From Opitutaceae bacterium (GTDB taxonomy: Bacteria > Verrucomicrobiota > Verrucomicrobiia > Opitutales > Opitutaceae), in contig JAGOJU010000003.1 of NCBI GenBank assembly GCA_017994935.1, forward strand, positions 62,001 to 126,000: 64,000 nt of DNA, in the 5' to 3' direction. The first letter of the stretch is position 1. Each line of letters opens with the position of its first letter. A model generated the notes under the pieces. The model worked only from the letters and a program-made list of their open reading frames with translations, did not search any database and was not told the origin of the DNA. Below are positions 53,971 to 64,000 of the stretch, piece after piece. A program made the translations under genes and the position numbers.

Positions 53971-55188
53971 TCACAGTCTCACGTTGAGCAATTTCGCAAC
54001 TTGATTCACGTCCTTGTCTCCCCGACCGGAAAGATTGATGAGGACAATCTGATCGCTCCGGAGCGCACGCGCACGCTTCATGCCATGAACCAGCGCATGC
54101 GTGGATTCAAGCGCCGGCAGGATGCCTTCCAACCGGGATACGAGTTGAAATGCGGAGATGACCTCATCATCGCAGGCGTACGCATAATCGATGCGTCCCA
54201 TATCCCTGTAATAGGCATGTTCCGGACCGATCGCCGCATAGTCCAGGCCGGCACTCACCGAATGGGTCAGCTCAATCTGTCCATCCTCATTCTGCAGGAT
54301 GTAGGTCTTGCTCCCCTGCAGGACTCCCAGCCGCCCCCCCTCGAATCGCGCCGCGTGCTCGCCTCGGCGGATGCCGCGGCCACCCGCCTCGACACCGATG
54401 AGCTTCACACTCCGGTCCTGCAGAAAATCAAAAAAGAACCCGATCGCATTGGAGCCTCCTCCGACGCAGGCCACCATCTCGTCGGGCAGCCGTCCCTCAC
54501 GAGCCAGTATTTGAGCCTTCGTCTCCTTGCCGATCACCCGATGAAAATCCCGCACCATCATGGGATACGGATGCGCCCCAAGGGCAGAACCCAGGATGTA
54601 ATGGGTTCCGCGCACATTCGTGACCCAGTCGCGCATGGCTTCGTTGACTGCATCTTTCAGCGTTTTCTGTCCCGCCTCGACGCCACGAACCTCCGTTCCC
54701 ATCAGGCGCATGCGAAAGACATTGAGCGCCTGCCGCTCCATGTCGACGGCACCCATGTAGACGACACATTCCAGGCCGAACTTGGCGCAAACCGCCGCCG
54801 TGGCGACACCATGCTGGCCGGCGCCCGTCTCCGCGATGATGCGTTTCTTGCCCATGCGGCGGGCGAGCAACGCCTGCCCCAACGCATTGTTGATCTTGTG
54901 CGCGCCCGTGTGGAGAAGGTCCTCCCGTTTCAGATAGATCCGGGCACCCCCGCAATGCTCCGTGAGGCGCCTGGCAAAATACAATTCCGTCGGCCGGCCC
55001 GCAAACTCCTTCAGATGACCCGTCAGTTCCTGCTCGAAGGCCGGATCATTGCGCGCCGAAGCATACACCTCGCCCAATTCGGCAAGCGCCGTCATCAACG
55101 TCTCCGGGACAAATACACCTCCATACCGTCCAAAGTGGCCGGACAAATCAGGCAGTGTCGTTGTTTCGCTGGGAAGGGTGGCTGGCAT
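53971..55188 (-). CDS. trpB: Tryptophan synthase beta chain
   Basis: This 405-residue protein has Lys98 in [13 protein letters not shown], the PLP Schiff-base lysine, preceded by [22 protein letters not shown] binds the PLP phosphate and [13 protein letters not shown] is the other conserved core. It condenses indole and serine to tryptophan, normally in an alpha2-beta2 complex. No trpA or other trp gene is in the window; this is a stand-alone locus with yicC downstream, so trpA must be elsewhere or trpB is uncoupled. No attenuator was seen. Confidence 0.96.
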   Translation of the reverse strand: MPATLPSETTTLPDLSGHFGRYGGVFVPETLMTALAELGEVYASARNDPAFEQELTGHLKEFAGRPTELYFARRLTEHCGGARIYLKREDLLHTGAHKINNALGQALLARRMGKKRIIAETGAGQHGVATAAVCAKFGLECVVYMGAVDMERQALNVFRMRLMGTEVRGVEAGQKTLKDAVNEAMRDWVTNVRGTHYILGSALGAHPYPMMVRDFHRVIGKETKAQILAREGRLPDEMVACVGGGSNAIGFFFDFLQDRSVKLIGVEAGGRGIRRGEHAARFEGGRLGVLQGSKTYILQNEDGQIELTHSVSAGLDYAAIGPEHAYYRDMGRIDYAYACDDEVISAFQLVSRLEGILPALESTHALVHGMKRARALRSDQIVLINLSGRGDKDVNQVAKLLNVRL

Positions 55189-55286
55189 TCGATCAGACTA
55201 GCCCGCCTTGTCGTCGGGGAGAAGTGCGAAAACGCCCGTCTGCCAGACGGCGAATATCCCTACAAAAGCCGCAATCGGGGCGCTGC

Positions 55287-55802
55287 CTACCGCTTCTCCT
55301 CGTCGATCCGCTGGCGGAGGAAATGAAGGACGTCCTCGAACTTGCTGCGATTGGCCTCCTCCGCCTCGACGAGATTCTCGTGCGCCTGAAGGGCGACCCT
55401 CGCATTCTCCAGTTCGCTTCGATTGGAGCAGGGAATTGCCTGCGGTGCCACGACAGGTGGCTGGCCACCCGCGCCAGACTCAATGGCAAGGATGCGGTGC
55501 AGTCCAAGATTGCGCACCAGTTCGAGATTGCGCCCCTCGATCCGCAGCAGTGCAAGATGCCCCGGGGGGGTGAGCTTGCGCACCTGCAGCGCTACTCCGG
55601 CCAGTACTCCCAGAAAGGTGCTGTCCATCCCTGTGCACGCATTGAAATCGATCGAGAATCGCGATTTCCCCTCGGCCAGCAGGGCCTTGATGAAATCCTG
55701 GAGACACCCGCTGTTCTGGAACGAGGCGCGGCCCTCGATCCGTATGGCAACGGGATCCGCTGATATATCAGCCTGATAGACCGATTTGCTGGCTTCCGAC
55801 AT
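55287..55802 (-). CDS. STAS-domain protein (anti-sigma antagonist-like) with C-terminal helix
   Basis: This 171-residue protein has an N-terminal STAS fold: VAIRIEGRASFQNSGCLQDF and SRFSIDFNACTGMDSTFLGV. The MDST loop carries the serine or threonine usually phosphorylated by partner kinases. HLALLRIEGRNLELVRNLGL completes it. A C-terminal extension of about 60 residues has a coiled-coil-like helix ENARVALQAHENLVEAEEAN. These proteins regulate sigma factors or envelope processes by partner switching, but no kinase or sigma factor lies beside it. It lies between trpB and acnA. Confidence 0.86.
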   Translation of the reverse strand: MSEASKSVYQADISADPVAIRIEGRASFQNSGCLQDFIKALLAEGKSRFSIDFNACTGMDSTFLGVLAGVALQVRKLTPPGHLALLRIEGRNLELVRNLGLHRILAIESGAGGQPPVVAPQAIPCSNRSELENARVALQAHENLVEAEEANRSKFEDVLHFLRQRIDEEKR

Positions 55803-55872
55803 GACAACGATGGCTCACCTGCGACGGCGGACGATTGCGGGAAGGAAAGCTGCTCCCTCCTACCCGCAGGCC

Positions 55873-58722
55873 TTACGACTTGGCCATGATCTGGCGCAGG
55901 ACGTAGGGAAGAATTCCGCCGTGCTGATAATAGTCGATCTCGATCGGAGTGTCGATCCGGCACCTCACGCCCACATTCTCAGCGGTGCCATCCTTGCGCG
56001 TGATGCGAAGTGTGAGGTCCTGCTGGGGCTTGAGCGCGGTGCCCAGTCCGATCACATCGTAAGTCTCCGTGCCGTCCAGACGCAATGTCTGCGCGGTGAC
56101 ACCTTCCTTGAACTGCAGAGGAAGCACGCCCATGCCGACCAAATTCGAACGGTGGATGCGCTCGAAACTCTGGGCGACCACCACCCTGACCCCGAGCAGC
56201 GCCGTGCCCTTGGCCGCCCAGTCACGGGAGGAACCGGTGCCATACTCCTGACCGGCAACGACGATGAGAGGCGTGCCGCTCTGGGCGTATTTGACCGCCG
56301 CATCATAGATCGACAGCTTTTCTCCCGTGGGCTGGAACAGGGTGTTGCCTCCCTCCTCGCCCCCGAGCATCATATTTTTGATGCGAACATTCGCAAAGGT
56401 GCCCCGGGTCATGATGCGGTCGTTGCCGCGCCGTGATCCATAACTGTTGAAATCCTCGAACGCGACGTCGTGTTCGAGCAGGAAGCGCCCCGCCGGAGAG
56501 GTCTTCTTGATCGCGCCCGCGGGCGAAATGTGGTCGGTCGTCACCGAATCGCCAAACACACCCAGCGCCCGTGCCCCCTTGATCTCCCGGATCGATCCGG
56601 GGGTCATCGAAAAGTGGGTGAAGAAGGGCGGCTCCTGGATGTAGGTCGACGCCGCTTCGAATTGATAGACATTGCCCGCGGTCGTCGGGATCTCGTTCCA
56701 CTTGGGATTCTGTGATGCAAAATCGGCATACAGCTTGCGGAACACCTCCGGTTTGAGAGCTGCCTTGAGATGATCCCGCACCTCCTGAAGTGTCGGCCAG
56801 AGATCCTTCAGGTAGACCGGTTTCCCCTGAGGGTCATTTCCAATCGGATCATGGGAAAGGTCGATGTCAACCCGCCCTGCGAGCGCAAACGCCACCACGA
56901 GCGGCGGCGACATCAGGAAGTTCGCCTTGATGTTCTGGTGAATGCGGGCCTCGAAATTGCGGTTGCCGGAAAGGACCGATGCCGTGACGAAGTCGTGTTT
57001 GACCACGGCATCCTCAATCGCTGACGAAAGTGGGCCGGAATTTCCGATGCACGTGGTGCATCCATAACCGACAGTCTGGAATCCAAGCCGGTCCAGGTAG
57101 GGCTGGAGTCCGGTTTTCTCAAGATAGTCGGTCACCACGCGTGAGCCCGGAGCGAGCGAGGACTTGACCATCGGATTGACGTGGAGACCGCGCTCCACCG
57201 CGCGTTTGGCGACAAGCCCCGCGGCAAGCATCACCGATGGGTTCGAGGTGTTGGTGCAACTTGTGATGGCCGCAATGAGCACGCTGCCGTGCCCTACTTC
57301 TCCCGGCCGCTTGACCACGGTGGGCAGCATGGGATCCGGTGTCGGTGTCGGCCGGTTGTTGGCCATCTCCAGTTCGGTGAGCGGATTTGTGTTCTGCGCG
57401 AGCGACTTCGCGACCTTCACGGGCTCCTGGCTTCCACCGCCAGATGCCTTGTGGGTCACCCCGCCATCCACATGGGCGCGCACGCTGAATTCCTCGGGTT
57501 TCTTCCCGAATCCATTTTCAGCAACCGGCCTCGAAAAGGCTGTGACAAACTCCTGCTTGAGACGTGGCAGCTCAATGCGATCCTGGGGGCGCTTCGGGCC
57601 CGCAACACTCGGCACCACGGATCCGAGATCGAATTCGAGTTCGCTCGAATATTCGATGTCACCCTTCCGGGGCATTCCCCACAAACCCTGCGCACGGTAG
57701 TACGCCTCATAGAGGGCCACCGCCGCCTCGTCGCGTCCGGTTGCCCTGAGGTACTGGGTGCACTCGGCGTCGATCGGGAAAAAGCCCATGGTGGCGCCGT
57801 ACTCCGGAGCCATGTTGCCAATCGTCGCCCGGTCGACCACGGGCAGGGCCGCCGCGCCCGGCCCGAAGAATTCGACAAACTTGCCGACCACCTTCGCCTT
57901 CCTCAGCAGCTGTGTGAGCGTGAGCGCCAGATCGGTCGCTGTAACGCCTTCCCGCAACGCGCCGGTCAGATGGACACCCACCACATCCGGGGTCAGGAAG
58001 TAGACAGGCTGCCCGAGCATGCCGGCTTCAGCCTCGATGCCGCCCACCCCCCAGCCGACGATTCCCAGGCCGTTGATCATCGTCGTGTGCGAGTCGGTGC
58101 CCACCAGCGTATCAGGATAGTGAATACCGTTCGCGTCGGACAGCACGCCCTTGGCGAGGTACTCAAGATTCACCTGGTGAACGATGCCGATGCCGGGCGG
58201 CACGACCTTGAACGTATCGAACGCCTGCATGCCCCACTTCAGGAACTGGTAACGCTCGCGATTGCGCGAGAACTCCATTTCCAGGTTCTTCCTCATCGCA
58301 TCGGCGGAACCAGCGAAATCGACCTGCACGGAATGATCCACCACCAGGTCCACCGGCACCAGCGGCTCGATGATCTTCGGATCCCTGCCCAGCCGCGCAG
58401 CCGCGGCACGCATAGCAGCAAGGTCCACCAAGAGCGGCACTCCCGTGAAATCCTGAAGCACGATGCGCGCAACCACAAAGGGGACCTCCTCGGTGCGCAC
58501 CGCCACCGGCTTCCAGTCTGCCAGATCGCGCACGGCTTGTTCGGAGACACGCTTGCCGTCACAGTTGCGGAGCAGCGACTCCAGAACAAGGCGGATGGAC
58601 ACAGGCAGCTTCGACAGCCGGGGATGCCCCGCCGCACCAAGTGCCGGCAGGGAATGGTAAGCATGCGTGGTGCCGCCGGAGGAGAACCTGGCCAGCGTGT
58701 TGAACGGATTGGAAAGGGACAT
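55873..58722 (-). CDS. acnA: Aconitate hydratase AcnA
   Basis: This 949-residue enzyme isomerises citrate to isocitrate in the TCA cycle. The three cluster-ligand cysteines are present in [16 protein letters not shown] and [14 protein letters not shown]. The [20 protein letters not shown] block and the C-terminal swivel domain ([17 protein letters not shown]) are intact. The monomeric long form with linker is the AcnA/IRP type. It is preceded on the same strand by a peroxiredoxin gene and followed by the STAS gene. Its size and all motifs are normal. Confidence 0.97.
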   Translation of the reverse strand: MSLSNPFNTLARFSSGGTTHAYHSLPALGAAGHPRLSKLPVSIRLVLESLLRNCDGKRVSEQAVRDLADWKPVAVRTEEVPFVVARIVLQDFTGVPLLVDLAAMRAAAARLGRDPKIIEPLVPVDLVVDHSVQVDFAGSADAMRKNLEMEFSRNRERYQFLKWGMQAFDTFKVVPPGIGIVHQVNLEYLAKGVLSDANGIHYPDTLVGTDSHTTMINGLGIVGWGVGGIEAEAGMLGQPVYFLTPDVVGVHLTGALREGVTATDLALTLTQLLRKAKVVGKFVEFFGPGAAALPVVDRATIGNMAPEYGATMGFFPIDAECTQYLRATGRDEAAVALYEAYYRAQGLWGMPRKGDIEYSSELEFDLGSVVPSVAGPKRPQDRIELPRLKQEFVTAFSRPVAENGFGKKPEEFSVRAHVDGGVTHKASGGGSQEPVKVAKSLAQNTNPLTELEMANNRPTPTPDPMLPTVVKRPGEVGHGSVLIAAITSCTNTSNPSVMLAAGLVAKRAVERGLHVNPMVKSSLAPGSRVVTDYLEKTGLQPYLDRLGFQTVGYGCTTCIGNSGPLSSAIEDAVVKHDFVTASVLSGNRNFEARIHQNIKANFLMSPPLVVAFALAGRVDIDLSHDPIGNDPQGKPVYLKDLWPTLQEVRDHLKAALKPEVFRKLYADFASQNPKWNEIPTTAGNVYQFEAASTYIQEPPFFTHFSMTPGSIREIKGARALGVFGDSVTTDHISPAGAIKKTSPAGRFLLEHDVAFEDFNSYGSRRGNDRIMTRGTFANVRIKNMMLGGEEGGNTLFQPTGEKLSIYDAAVKYAQSGTPLIVVAGQEYGTGSSRDWAAKGTALLGVRVVVAQSFERIHRSNLVGMGVLPLQFKEGVTAQTLRLDGTETYDVIGLGTALKPQQDLTLRITRKDGTAENVGVRCRIDTPIEIDYYQHGGILPYVLRQIMAKS

Positions 58723-58788
58723 CGAGGGAATTTCAGCAACCTACCATGGTGGACGTCAGCCTGGTCGGGAAATCAAATCGGTTTCGAC

Positions 58789-59262
58789 TCAATGGGCGAG
58801 CGCAGCCTTCACGGCAGCAAAATTCGGGAGGTCGTGCGGAGTCGGCGTCTGTTCGGCATATTTGATCAGCCCGTCCTTGCCCACGACGAATGCAGCGCGG
58901 GCCGCCGTGTCACCAATGCCTAGTAATCCCGGGAAAAGCACCTGGTATGCCTTGGCAACCCCCTTGTTGAGATCGCTCAGCAGGGGAATCCGGATGTTGT
59001 TCTTGTTTGCCCATGCCTCCTGCGCAAACGGGCTGTCGACGCTGATGCCAAGGACCGCCGCACCCAGCTTCTCATACTCGTTCAACCCCGATGAAACCTC
59101 GCACATCTCGGTTGTGCACGGCCCGCTGTACGCAAGCGGAAAGAAAAGAAGCACCACGGGTTTCCGGCCGGCGAAGTCTCCCAATGAGACATCCTTGAGA
59201 CCATCGGCGGTCTTGCTTTTCAGTGTGAATGAGGGGGCTTTGGTACCGACGGCAATAGGCAT
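58789..59262 (-). CDS. Peroxiredoxin (AhpC/TSA family, PrxQ/BCP-like)
   Basis: This 157-residue thioredoxin-fold protein has the peroxidatic motif PLAYSGPCTTEMC with Cys49 and a second Cys54, a CX4C spacing typical of atypical 2-Cys PrxQ/BCP enzymes. The usual Thr before the Cys is Ser46, which the family allows. It reduces peroxides with a thiol donor in the cytoplasm. It starts at an ATG and is divergent from tyrS across 198 bp. No OxyR-like site could be assigned. Confidence 0.9.
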   Translation of the reverse strand: MPIAVGTKAPSFTLKSKTADGLKDVSLGDFAGRKPVVLLFFPLAYSGPCTTEMCEVSSGLNEYEKLGAAVLGISVDSPFAQEAWANKNNIRIPLLSDLNKGVAKAYQVLFPGLLGIGDTAARAAFVVGKDGLIKYAEQTPTPHDLPNFAAVKAALAH

Positions 59263-59460
59263 AAGATACGTGAGTCAAGGTTAGCGGTTGAATTCGACGC
59301 GAGTAATCTGTCGAAAGGGAACCACAGGCTAGCCACATTCACCCGAGCCGCAATCCCGATCTGCCGTAAGAAGGCTGCTTTCTGTTTTCCGATTGCATCC
59401 CATAAGAAACGCTCTTGCCGAGGGGAAACCCAGCGTTGTTACTCACATCCCGGCCCAGAC

Positions 59461-60747
59461 ATGACTCTCATTGAAGACCTCCAGTGGCGCGGCCTCCTGG
59501 CCGACTGCACCGATCTCCCTGCACTCGACAAGCGTCTGAATGAGGGACCCATCACCCTGTATTGCGGATTTGATCCCACGGGAGATTCCCTTCATGTCGG
59601 CCATCTCGTCCCCCAGCTCCTTCTCCGGCGCTTTCAACTGGCAGGCCATCATCCCCTGCCGCTTGCTGGCGGGGCAACCGGCATGATCGGCGACCCGGGC
59701 GGCAGGTCGTCCGAACGAAATCTCCTCAGCCGGGAGCAGTTGAACCACAACGTCCGCAAAATCAAGAAGCAGCTGGAGCGCCTGCTCGACTTCACCACAC
59801 CGATCAATCCCGCGCGGCTCGTCGACAATGCGGACTGGACCGCATCGGTCTCCTTCCTCGATTTCCTGCGGGATGTCGGGAAATACTTTTCCCTCAGCTC
59901 GATGCTCGCCAAGGACAGCGTAAAGTCCCGCCTCGAAAGCGAGTCCGGCATCAGCTTCACCGAGTTCAGCTATCAACTGCTCCAGGCACATGATTTCGCC
60001 CATCTGCGCCAATCCATGCACTGCGAACTGCAGATCGGCGGGGCTGACCAGTGGGGAAACATAACCGCAGGCACGGATCTCATCCGGAAAAAACTCGGCG
60101 TACCGGCGTTCGGGCTGACCTTTCCTCTCATCACAAAATCGGACGGCACGAAGTTCGGCAAATCCGAGGGTGGCGCTGTCTGGCTCGATCCGGAGCGGAC
60201 AAGTCCCTACCGATTCTACCAATTCTTCATCAACACCGAAGACAACATGGTCATCGGCTACCTGAAGAAGTTCACTTTTCTAAGCCACTCGGAAATCAAT
60301 GCGCTGGAGGAAAGGCATGCGGCCAACCCCGGTGCGCGCGAGGCGCACAAGGCGCTTGCCAAGGAAATCACGTCGATCGTTCACGGGGCGGAATCCTGCG
60401 TCGATGCCATCCGTGCCAGCGAAATCATGTTCGGAGGCAGTCTCGAAGGCATCTCCGCCAGTCTCTTCCGCGATGTCGTCGACGAACTGCCCGCAGTTCA
60501 GCTGCCAGCGGACAGATTCGCCTCCGCCTTTTCGCTCATCGAAGCCCTGGTTGCCGCGGGGCTCTCGCCCTCAAAGGGACAGGCCCGCAAGGACATCGAG
60601 GGCGGCGGCATCTACATCAACAACGTCAAATGCACGGACATCGCCCGCAGCCTGGGAGCAGGCGATGTTGTTTTCGACCGATTCATTCTGCTGCGCAAAG
60701 GCAAACGGACCTACACGGTCCTGTCCCTGACAGGCAACGCAGCATAG
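59461..60747 (+). CDS. tyrS: Tyrosyl-tRNA synthetase
   Basis: This 428-residue class I synthetase has the HIGH motif as HVGH (residues 45-48, in FDPTGDSLHVGH), the KMSKS equivalent KFGKS (231-235) and the tyrosine-binding region around YQLLQAHDFAHL and QIGGADQWGN. The C-terminal S4 RNA-binding domain includes GLSPSKGQARKDIEGGGIYI. It charges tRNA-Tyr. No T-box leader was seen, as expected outside Firmicutes. It converges with a YugP-type protease. Confidence 0.97.
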   Translation: MTLIEDLQWRGLLADCTDLPALDKRLNEGPITLYCGFDPTGDSLHVGHLVPQLLLRRFQLAGHHPLPLAGGATGMIGDPGGRSSERNLLSREQLNHNVRKIKKQLERLLDFTTPINPARLVDNADWTASVSFLDFLRDVGKYFSLSSMLAKDSVKSRLESESGISFTEFSYQLLQAHDFAHLRQSMHCELQIGGADQWGNITAGTDLIRKKLGVPAFGLTFPLITKSDGTKFGKSEGGAVWLDPERTSPYRFYQFFINTEDNMVIGYLKKFTFLSHSEINALEERHAANPGAREAHKALAKEITSIVHGAESCVDAIRASEIMFGGSLEGISASLFRDVVDELPAVQLPADRFASAFSLIEALVAAGLSPSKGQARKDIEGGGIYINNVKCTDIARSLGAGDVVFDRFILLRKGKRTYTVLSLTGNAA

Positions 60748-60811
60748 CTTGAACCGGCCACGCCTGACTGCCGACAACCGTGGCGGAATCGGATCCGTCG
60801 CTGTCCCGCGG

Positions 60812-61501
60812 CTAGTCGTCCCGGCGACCGGAAAGCAGCATGAGGATCTGCAGCAGCGAACCCAGTGACGCCACAAACGCCGCGACATAGGTCAACGCAG
60901 CGGCATCCAGGGTTTCGTTCACTCCGGGCATCTCGTCGCGACCGAGAATGCCAAGGCTCACCAGCTGCTGTTTCGCACGACGGCTGGCGTCAAATTCGAC
61001 AGGAAGCGTCACGAGCTGAAACAAACAAATGACCGCAAGAGCGAGCGCCCCGACCACCAGGAGCTTTCCCCCGATCGCACTGGAAATCAGCAGGATTCCG
61101 GCGATCAGCACGAAGTTGGCGACCCCTGCCGCAATCTTTGTGGCGGGCACCAACGTCTGCCTGACGGTCATCATTGCGTACCCCACCTTGTGCTGGATCG
61201 CGTGACCCGCCTCGTGTGCAGCGACACCGAGCGCTGCGAGGCTCGTGCCACGAAAATTGTCCTGTGACAATGCGAGCCGCTTGTGGATGGGATCGTAGTG
61301 ATCGGTGAGCTGGCCCGGCACCTCAACGATCTCGATACCGGAAACCCCCGCGGCGCGCATGACCGCCTCCGCCGCTTCGGCGCCCGTGATATGGCCACGG
61401 GAAGGCACTCGCACGTTCTTGTTGTAAGCGCTCGATATCCGGAACTGCGCGTACATGCCGAACAGCATCGGTATAATAACGAGTATAATCCAGATCATCA
61501 T
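60812..61501 (-). CDS. Zinc metallopeptidase, YugP-like membrane protein
   Basis: From the ATG at 61501 this 229-residue protein has an N-terminal hydrophobic helix, the HEAGH zinc motif (96-100, in AAHEAGHAIQH), then further membrane helices (about 120-165) and the downstream LPVEFDASRRA that carries the likely third zinc ligand Glu. The architecture matches the neutral zinc metallopeptidase family COG2738 (YugP). Substrates are unknown; membrane-protein turnover is a reasonable guess. The frame extends to 61567, but the Met pair at 61501 starts the membrane helix. Confidence 0.92.
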   Translation of the reverse strand: MMIWIILVIIPMLFGMYAQFRISSAYNKNVRVPSRGHITGAEAAEAVMRAAGVSGIEIVEVPGQLTDHYDPIHKRLALSQDNFRGTSLAALGVAAHEAGHAIQHKVGYAMMTVRQTLVPATKIAAGVANFVLIAGILLISSAIGGKLLVVGALALAVICLFQLVTLPVEFDASRRAKQQLVSLGILGRDEMPGVNETLDAAALTYVAAFVASLGSLLQILMLLSGRRDD

Positions 61502-61690
61502 AGTGAATAACGAGTTGAACCCAGGATGCCGAAAACCTGCAAAGGAGCAAGTCGGGAGGCATCCCAAGGATTACCGCAGAAGCCATGCGGAACCGCTGAG
61601 TTTGCAAGGGCAAGTGGCTCCCATTGGAAACGATGTCCGGAATTGGAAGCCGGCCTCGCGTGTGACGGGCGGGGGAGCGCGCCCCCCAGT

Positions 61691-62839
61691 TCAGCCGATC
61701 ACTGGAACGTCCACCCAGCGACGCTCAGCCCAGGACTTGAGTCCGAGTTCGGCGAGCTGCACCCCTTTCGCTCCCTGGAGCAGATTCCACGGGAACGGCG
61801 TGTCCTTCACCACATGGCGAAGGAACAGCTCCCATTGGACTTTGAAGGCATTGTCGTAGATGTCGTTCGAAGGTACCCTCGTCCAGCCGTCAAAGAACTT
61901 GATAGGACTGTCGATGTCGGGATTCCACACGCACCGCGGCGTGGCGGACAGGTGCTGCGCCGTGCAGTCGCGCAATCCAGCCACCGCCGAGCCATGGGTG
62001 CCATCCACCTGAAGTGTCAGCAGATCGTCGCGGCGCACACGCACCGCCCAGGAAGAATTGAAATGGCAGATCACTCCGTTCACCAGTTCGAAGGTCGCAT
62101 AGGCGGAGTCATCCGCGGTACAGGCGTAGGGTTTGCCCGCCTCATCCCAACGGGTGGGAACATGCGTGGCGCCGAGGCAGGAAAGCGACTTCACTTCTCC
62201 GAAGAGGTTCTGGATCACGTACTGCCAGTGACAGAGCATGTCCACGATGATGCCGCCGTCATCCTCCTTCCGGTAGTTCCACGAAGGACGCTGCAGTTTT
62301 TCATGTTCACCGGTGAAGACCCAGTAACCGAATTCGCCGCGGACCGACAGGATTCGACCGAAATACCCGGTATCGATCAGGTATTTAAGCTTCAGCAGGC
62401 CTGGCAGCCAGAGCTTGTCCTGCACCACGCCGTTCTTGAGCCCGGCGGCAGATACCTCCCGAAAGAGTGCGAGCGCCTCGGCGGAAGTGGTCGCCGTCGG
62501 CTTCTCACAATAAATGTGTTTCCTGGCGGCGATAGCCTTGCGCACACCCACCGGACGCTGCCCCGTGAGCGTCGCATCGAAATAGACCTGGTTGCCGTTG
62601 TCGGCAAGCGCGGCATCAAGATTGGTCGAGTAGCGCTTGACACCTGCACGCGCGGCAAGCGCCGCCAGCTTGGCTTCGTTTCGGCCGATTAGGATCGGAT
62701 CAGGCATGATCGTTTCCGAATCGGACAGCTTGATGCCACCCTGGTCGATGATTGCCTTGATGGAGCGCAGCAGATGCTGGTTGGTGCCCATGCGTCCGGT
62801 GACGCCGTTCATGATGATGCCGACTTTGTGCGTGGTCAT
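61691..62839 (-). CDS. Gfo/Idh/MocA family oxidoreductase (cytoplasmic)
   Basis: From the ATG at 62839 the protein has 382 residues. The Rossmann start reads KVGIIMNGVTGRMGTNQHLL, slightly unusual for the G-x-G-x-x-G loop. The family EKP motif is in HIYCEKPTATT, and the substrate domain includes DDGGIIVDMLCHWQYV. No Tat or Sec signal is present, unlike the other family member at 23.5-24.8 kb. An AraC-type regulator is divergent 105 bp upstream, suggesting inducible use of a sugar or cyclitol. The frame extends to 63175 but runs over the regulator gene, so the inner ATG is used. Confidence 0.9.
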   Translation of the reverse strand: MTTHKVGIIMNGVTGRMGTNQHLLRSIKAIIDQGGIKLSDSETIMPDPILIGRNEAKLAALAARAGVKRYSTNLDAALADNGNQVYFDATLTGQRPVGVRKAIAARKHIYCEKPTATTSAEALALFREVSAAGLKNGVVQDKLWLPGLLKLKYLIDTGYFGRILSVRGEFGYWVFTGEHEKLQRPSWNYRKEDDGGIIVDMLCHWQYVIQNLFGEVKSLSCLGATHVPTRWDEAGKPYACTADDSAYATFELVNGVICHFNSSWAVRVRRDDLLTLQVDGTHGSAVAGLRDCTAQHLSATPRCVWNPDIDSPIKFFDGWTRVPSNDIYDNAFKVQWELFLRHVVKDTPFPWNLLQGAKGVQLAELGLKSWAERRWVDVPVIG

Positions 62840-62944
62840 TGGATCGAGCCTTTTGTTGGGGATGGGAGAAATGCGGCCTGATAATAGACCGAAACGGCCG
62901 CTTGCGGTTAGAACACAACCGTCCAATTCTAGCACGCAACCGTC

Positions 62945-63718
62945 ATGCTCGCCTGGAGCCCGATACTCATTCAACAGATCGAGATCCATGCGCTTGGCTT
63001 CGTCCTGAGGAAGCTGCAATTGAACCGGCACCGCGCGCCCGAGGTGGCCATGCACACCCATCCCTATTCGCAGCTTATCCTGTACCTTGCAGGTGAGGGC
63101 AACCAGCACATCCGGAACGGAGTGATTCCCGCCCGGAGTGGCGACCTCTTCATCATTCCTCCCAACATTTCCCACGGATTCTCAAACACAGGCCAGAGCC
63201 GGCCGCTGTGCCTGGTGCTCGACTATCGAACACAGAAAAAGCGGACGCGTGCGGTCCACCGCCACCTGCCCCAGCACATGCTCGGCGAACTGCACAGCCT
63301 TCTCGCCCAGGTTCCGACCAAGGGTCGCCCGGGACTCTCCGACTATCCGGCAATCATCGCGGTCATCGCCCGCCTTCTTGAACCGAAATTCGAACTCGCC
63401 ACCCCACAGGCCGCGCCCCGCAGCCTGTTTGACAGGGTGAAGACGCGCCTGCGCGAGACCGATGTCCTCGGCGAGGTTGCCAGGGATGTCGGCTATGCAC
63501 GCGATGCGCTGAGCCGGCGGCTCAAACGCGATCACGGCCTCGGGCTGCGGGGGATACGCGATCTGGTCAGACTGGAGGCGGCCCAGTCCGCCCTGAGATC
63601 CAGAATGCCGATCGCGGAGGCCGCAGGTCGCGCTGGCTTCGACGATCCCAACTACTTCGCGCGCTGGTTTCGCCGCAGGACCGGCATGACCCCCAGCCGC
63701 TGGAAAGATCAGGCGTAA
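62945..63718 (+). CDS. AraC-family transcriptional regulator
   Basis: This 257-residue protein has an N-terminal cupin ligand domain (MHTHPYSQLILYLAGEGNQH, then GDLFIIPPNISHGFSN) and a C-terminal double HTH (LGEVARDVGYARDALSRRLK; then AAGRAGFDDPNYFARWFRRR and TGMTPSRWK). This is the usual sugar-responsive AraC layout. It is divergent from the Gfo/Idh/MocA gene and probably activates it. The adjacent cupin gene beyond its 3' end is on the opposite strand. Confidence 0.93.
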   Translation: MLAWSPILIQQIEIHALGFVLRKLQLNRHRAPEVAMHTHPYSQLILYLAGEGNQHIRNGVIPARSGDLFIIPPNISHGFSNTGQSRPLCLVLDYRTQKKRTRAVHRHLPQHMLGELHSLLAQVPTKGRPGLSDYPAIIAVIARLLEPKFELATPQAAPRSLFDRVKTRLRETDVLGEVARDVGYARDALSRRLKRDHGLGLRGIRDLVRLEAAQSALRSRMPIAEAAGRAGFDDPNYFARWFRRRTGMTPSRWKDQA

Positions 63719-63738
63719 TTGCGCCCTGCTGCCCTGCC

Positions 63739-64000
63739 TCAATCAGGCTTTTTCGTGCACTGAGGCGACGCGCCTGCCGGAAGCGGCGGCGTTGCCCCGA
63801 CACCCGCGGGAGGCAGCGAACCGTCCAGTTCCTGGCGCCAATGGGCGACGTCTCCGCCCGGGCAATAGATATACATCATGTGCAGAGGTTCGTCGCCGGT
63901 ATTCGTGAGCTGGTGAAATACCGTCGGTGGAAGGAACACCGCCTGCCCTGCTGAGATATCCCGCCTCTCCGTTCCGACGCAAATTTCACCCCGGCCTTCC
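63739..64000 (-). CDS. Cupin-domain protein (5' partial)
   Basis: The frame continues past the right window edge, so the start is missing; at least 86 residues are visible. The sequence GEICVGTERRDISAGQAVFL and PPTVFHQLTNTGDEPLHMM is a cupin 2 core with the His of FHQL as a likely metal ligand. The visible C-terminus has a flexible Pro/Ala-rich tail ending TKKPD. It converges with the AraC gene. Function cannot be given beyond a small metal-binding cupin. Confidence 0.75.
   Translation of the reverse strand, partial: EGRGEICVGTERRDISAGQAVFLPPTVFHQLTNTGDEPLHMMYIYCPGGDVAHWRQELDGSLPPAGVGATPPLPAGASPQCTKKPD

Noticed and set aside
53881..55326. Plus-strand frame of 481 residues
   Set aside because: It is antisense to trpB, whose motifs are unmistakable; the frame is a product of high GC content.
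57181..58923. Plus-strand frame of 580 residues
   Set aside because: It is antisense to acnA and has no recognisable domain.
61526..62692. Plus-strand frame of 388 residues
   Set aside because: It is antisense to the Gfo/Idh/MocA gene, which has the family motifs.

Overview
This 64-kb, GC-rich window carries dense bacterial chromosomal genes and looks like a member of Verrucomicrobiota, most likely the Opitutaceae. The evidence is a PVC-type cytochrome c domain protein, a DUF1080-type protein, Tat-exported Gfo/Idh/MocA oxidoreductases, a rhamnogalacturonan-lyase-like enzyme with a LacI regulator, and a flagellar set with short paired flagellins. No insertion sequence, prophage, rRNA or CRISPR array was seen. 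The placement is inferred from gene content, not from a database search.

Layout. 1-2.5 kb: nrnA (cut by the window edge), truB and ribF, tightly packed. 2.57 kb: tRNA-Val(GAC). 2.8-9.7 kb: three exported proteins. These are a beta-propeller/cytochrome c protein, an S9-peptidase-like protein that has lost its catalytic residues, and a TPR protein with a degenerate gluzincin-like motif that overlaps it by 4 bp. 9.8-20.5 kb: an RluA-type pseudouridine synthase, hpf with a clear terminator, a PL26-like lyase with a divergent LacI regulator, hrpA and a small membrane protein. 20.6-25.5 kb: a molybdopterin sulfite-oxidase-like protein facing mobA, a GNAT protein, a CbpA-type J-protein, a Gfo/Idh/MocA protein and an unknown small gene. 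25.6-32.2 kb: a core MetE protein, a cluster of three REP-like hairpin repeats, then lipB and lipA separated by an opposite-strand pair (DUF1080 protein; beta-propeller fused to a cupredoxin).

32.3-36.5 kb: an iron-uptake operon (TonB receptor, PiuC, TPR protein) with palindromic operator-like sites over its promoter. 36.7-42.4 kb: an AMP nucleosidase-like gene, then a cytochrome oxidase maturation and copper region. That region holds a CusF-SCO fusion lipoprotein, a membrane-anchored protein with a duplicated histidine motif, ctaA, ctaB, a DUF420 protein and an azurin-like lipoprotein. 42.6-53.0 kb: the flagellar filament region, with two flagellins, fliD, a lipoprotein, a FlgM-like ORF, fliS, a FliT/FlgN-like ORF, an unknown gene, and a hybrid histidine kinase with a sigma-54 activator. 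53.1-64 kb: yicC, trpB, a STAS protein, acnA, a peroxiredoxin, tyrS, a YugP-like metalloprotease, a second Gfo/Idh/MocA protein with a divergent AraC regulator, and a truncated cupin.

Themes. The region combines housekeeping RNA and cofactor genes with exported carbohydrate/redox proteins, copper handling for terminal oxidase assembly, and late flagellar assembly. The most unusual items are the two adjacent dead-protease-like proteins, the copper-associated protein with two identical H-x12-HxHP modules beside the CusF-SCO fusion, the REP-like repeats before lipB, and the FlgM-like ORF between fliD and fliS.
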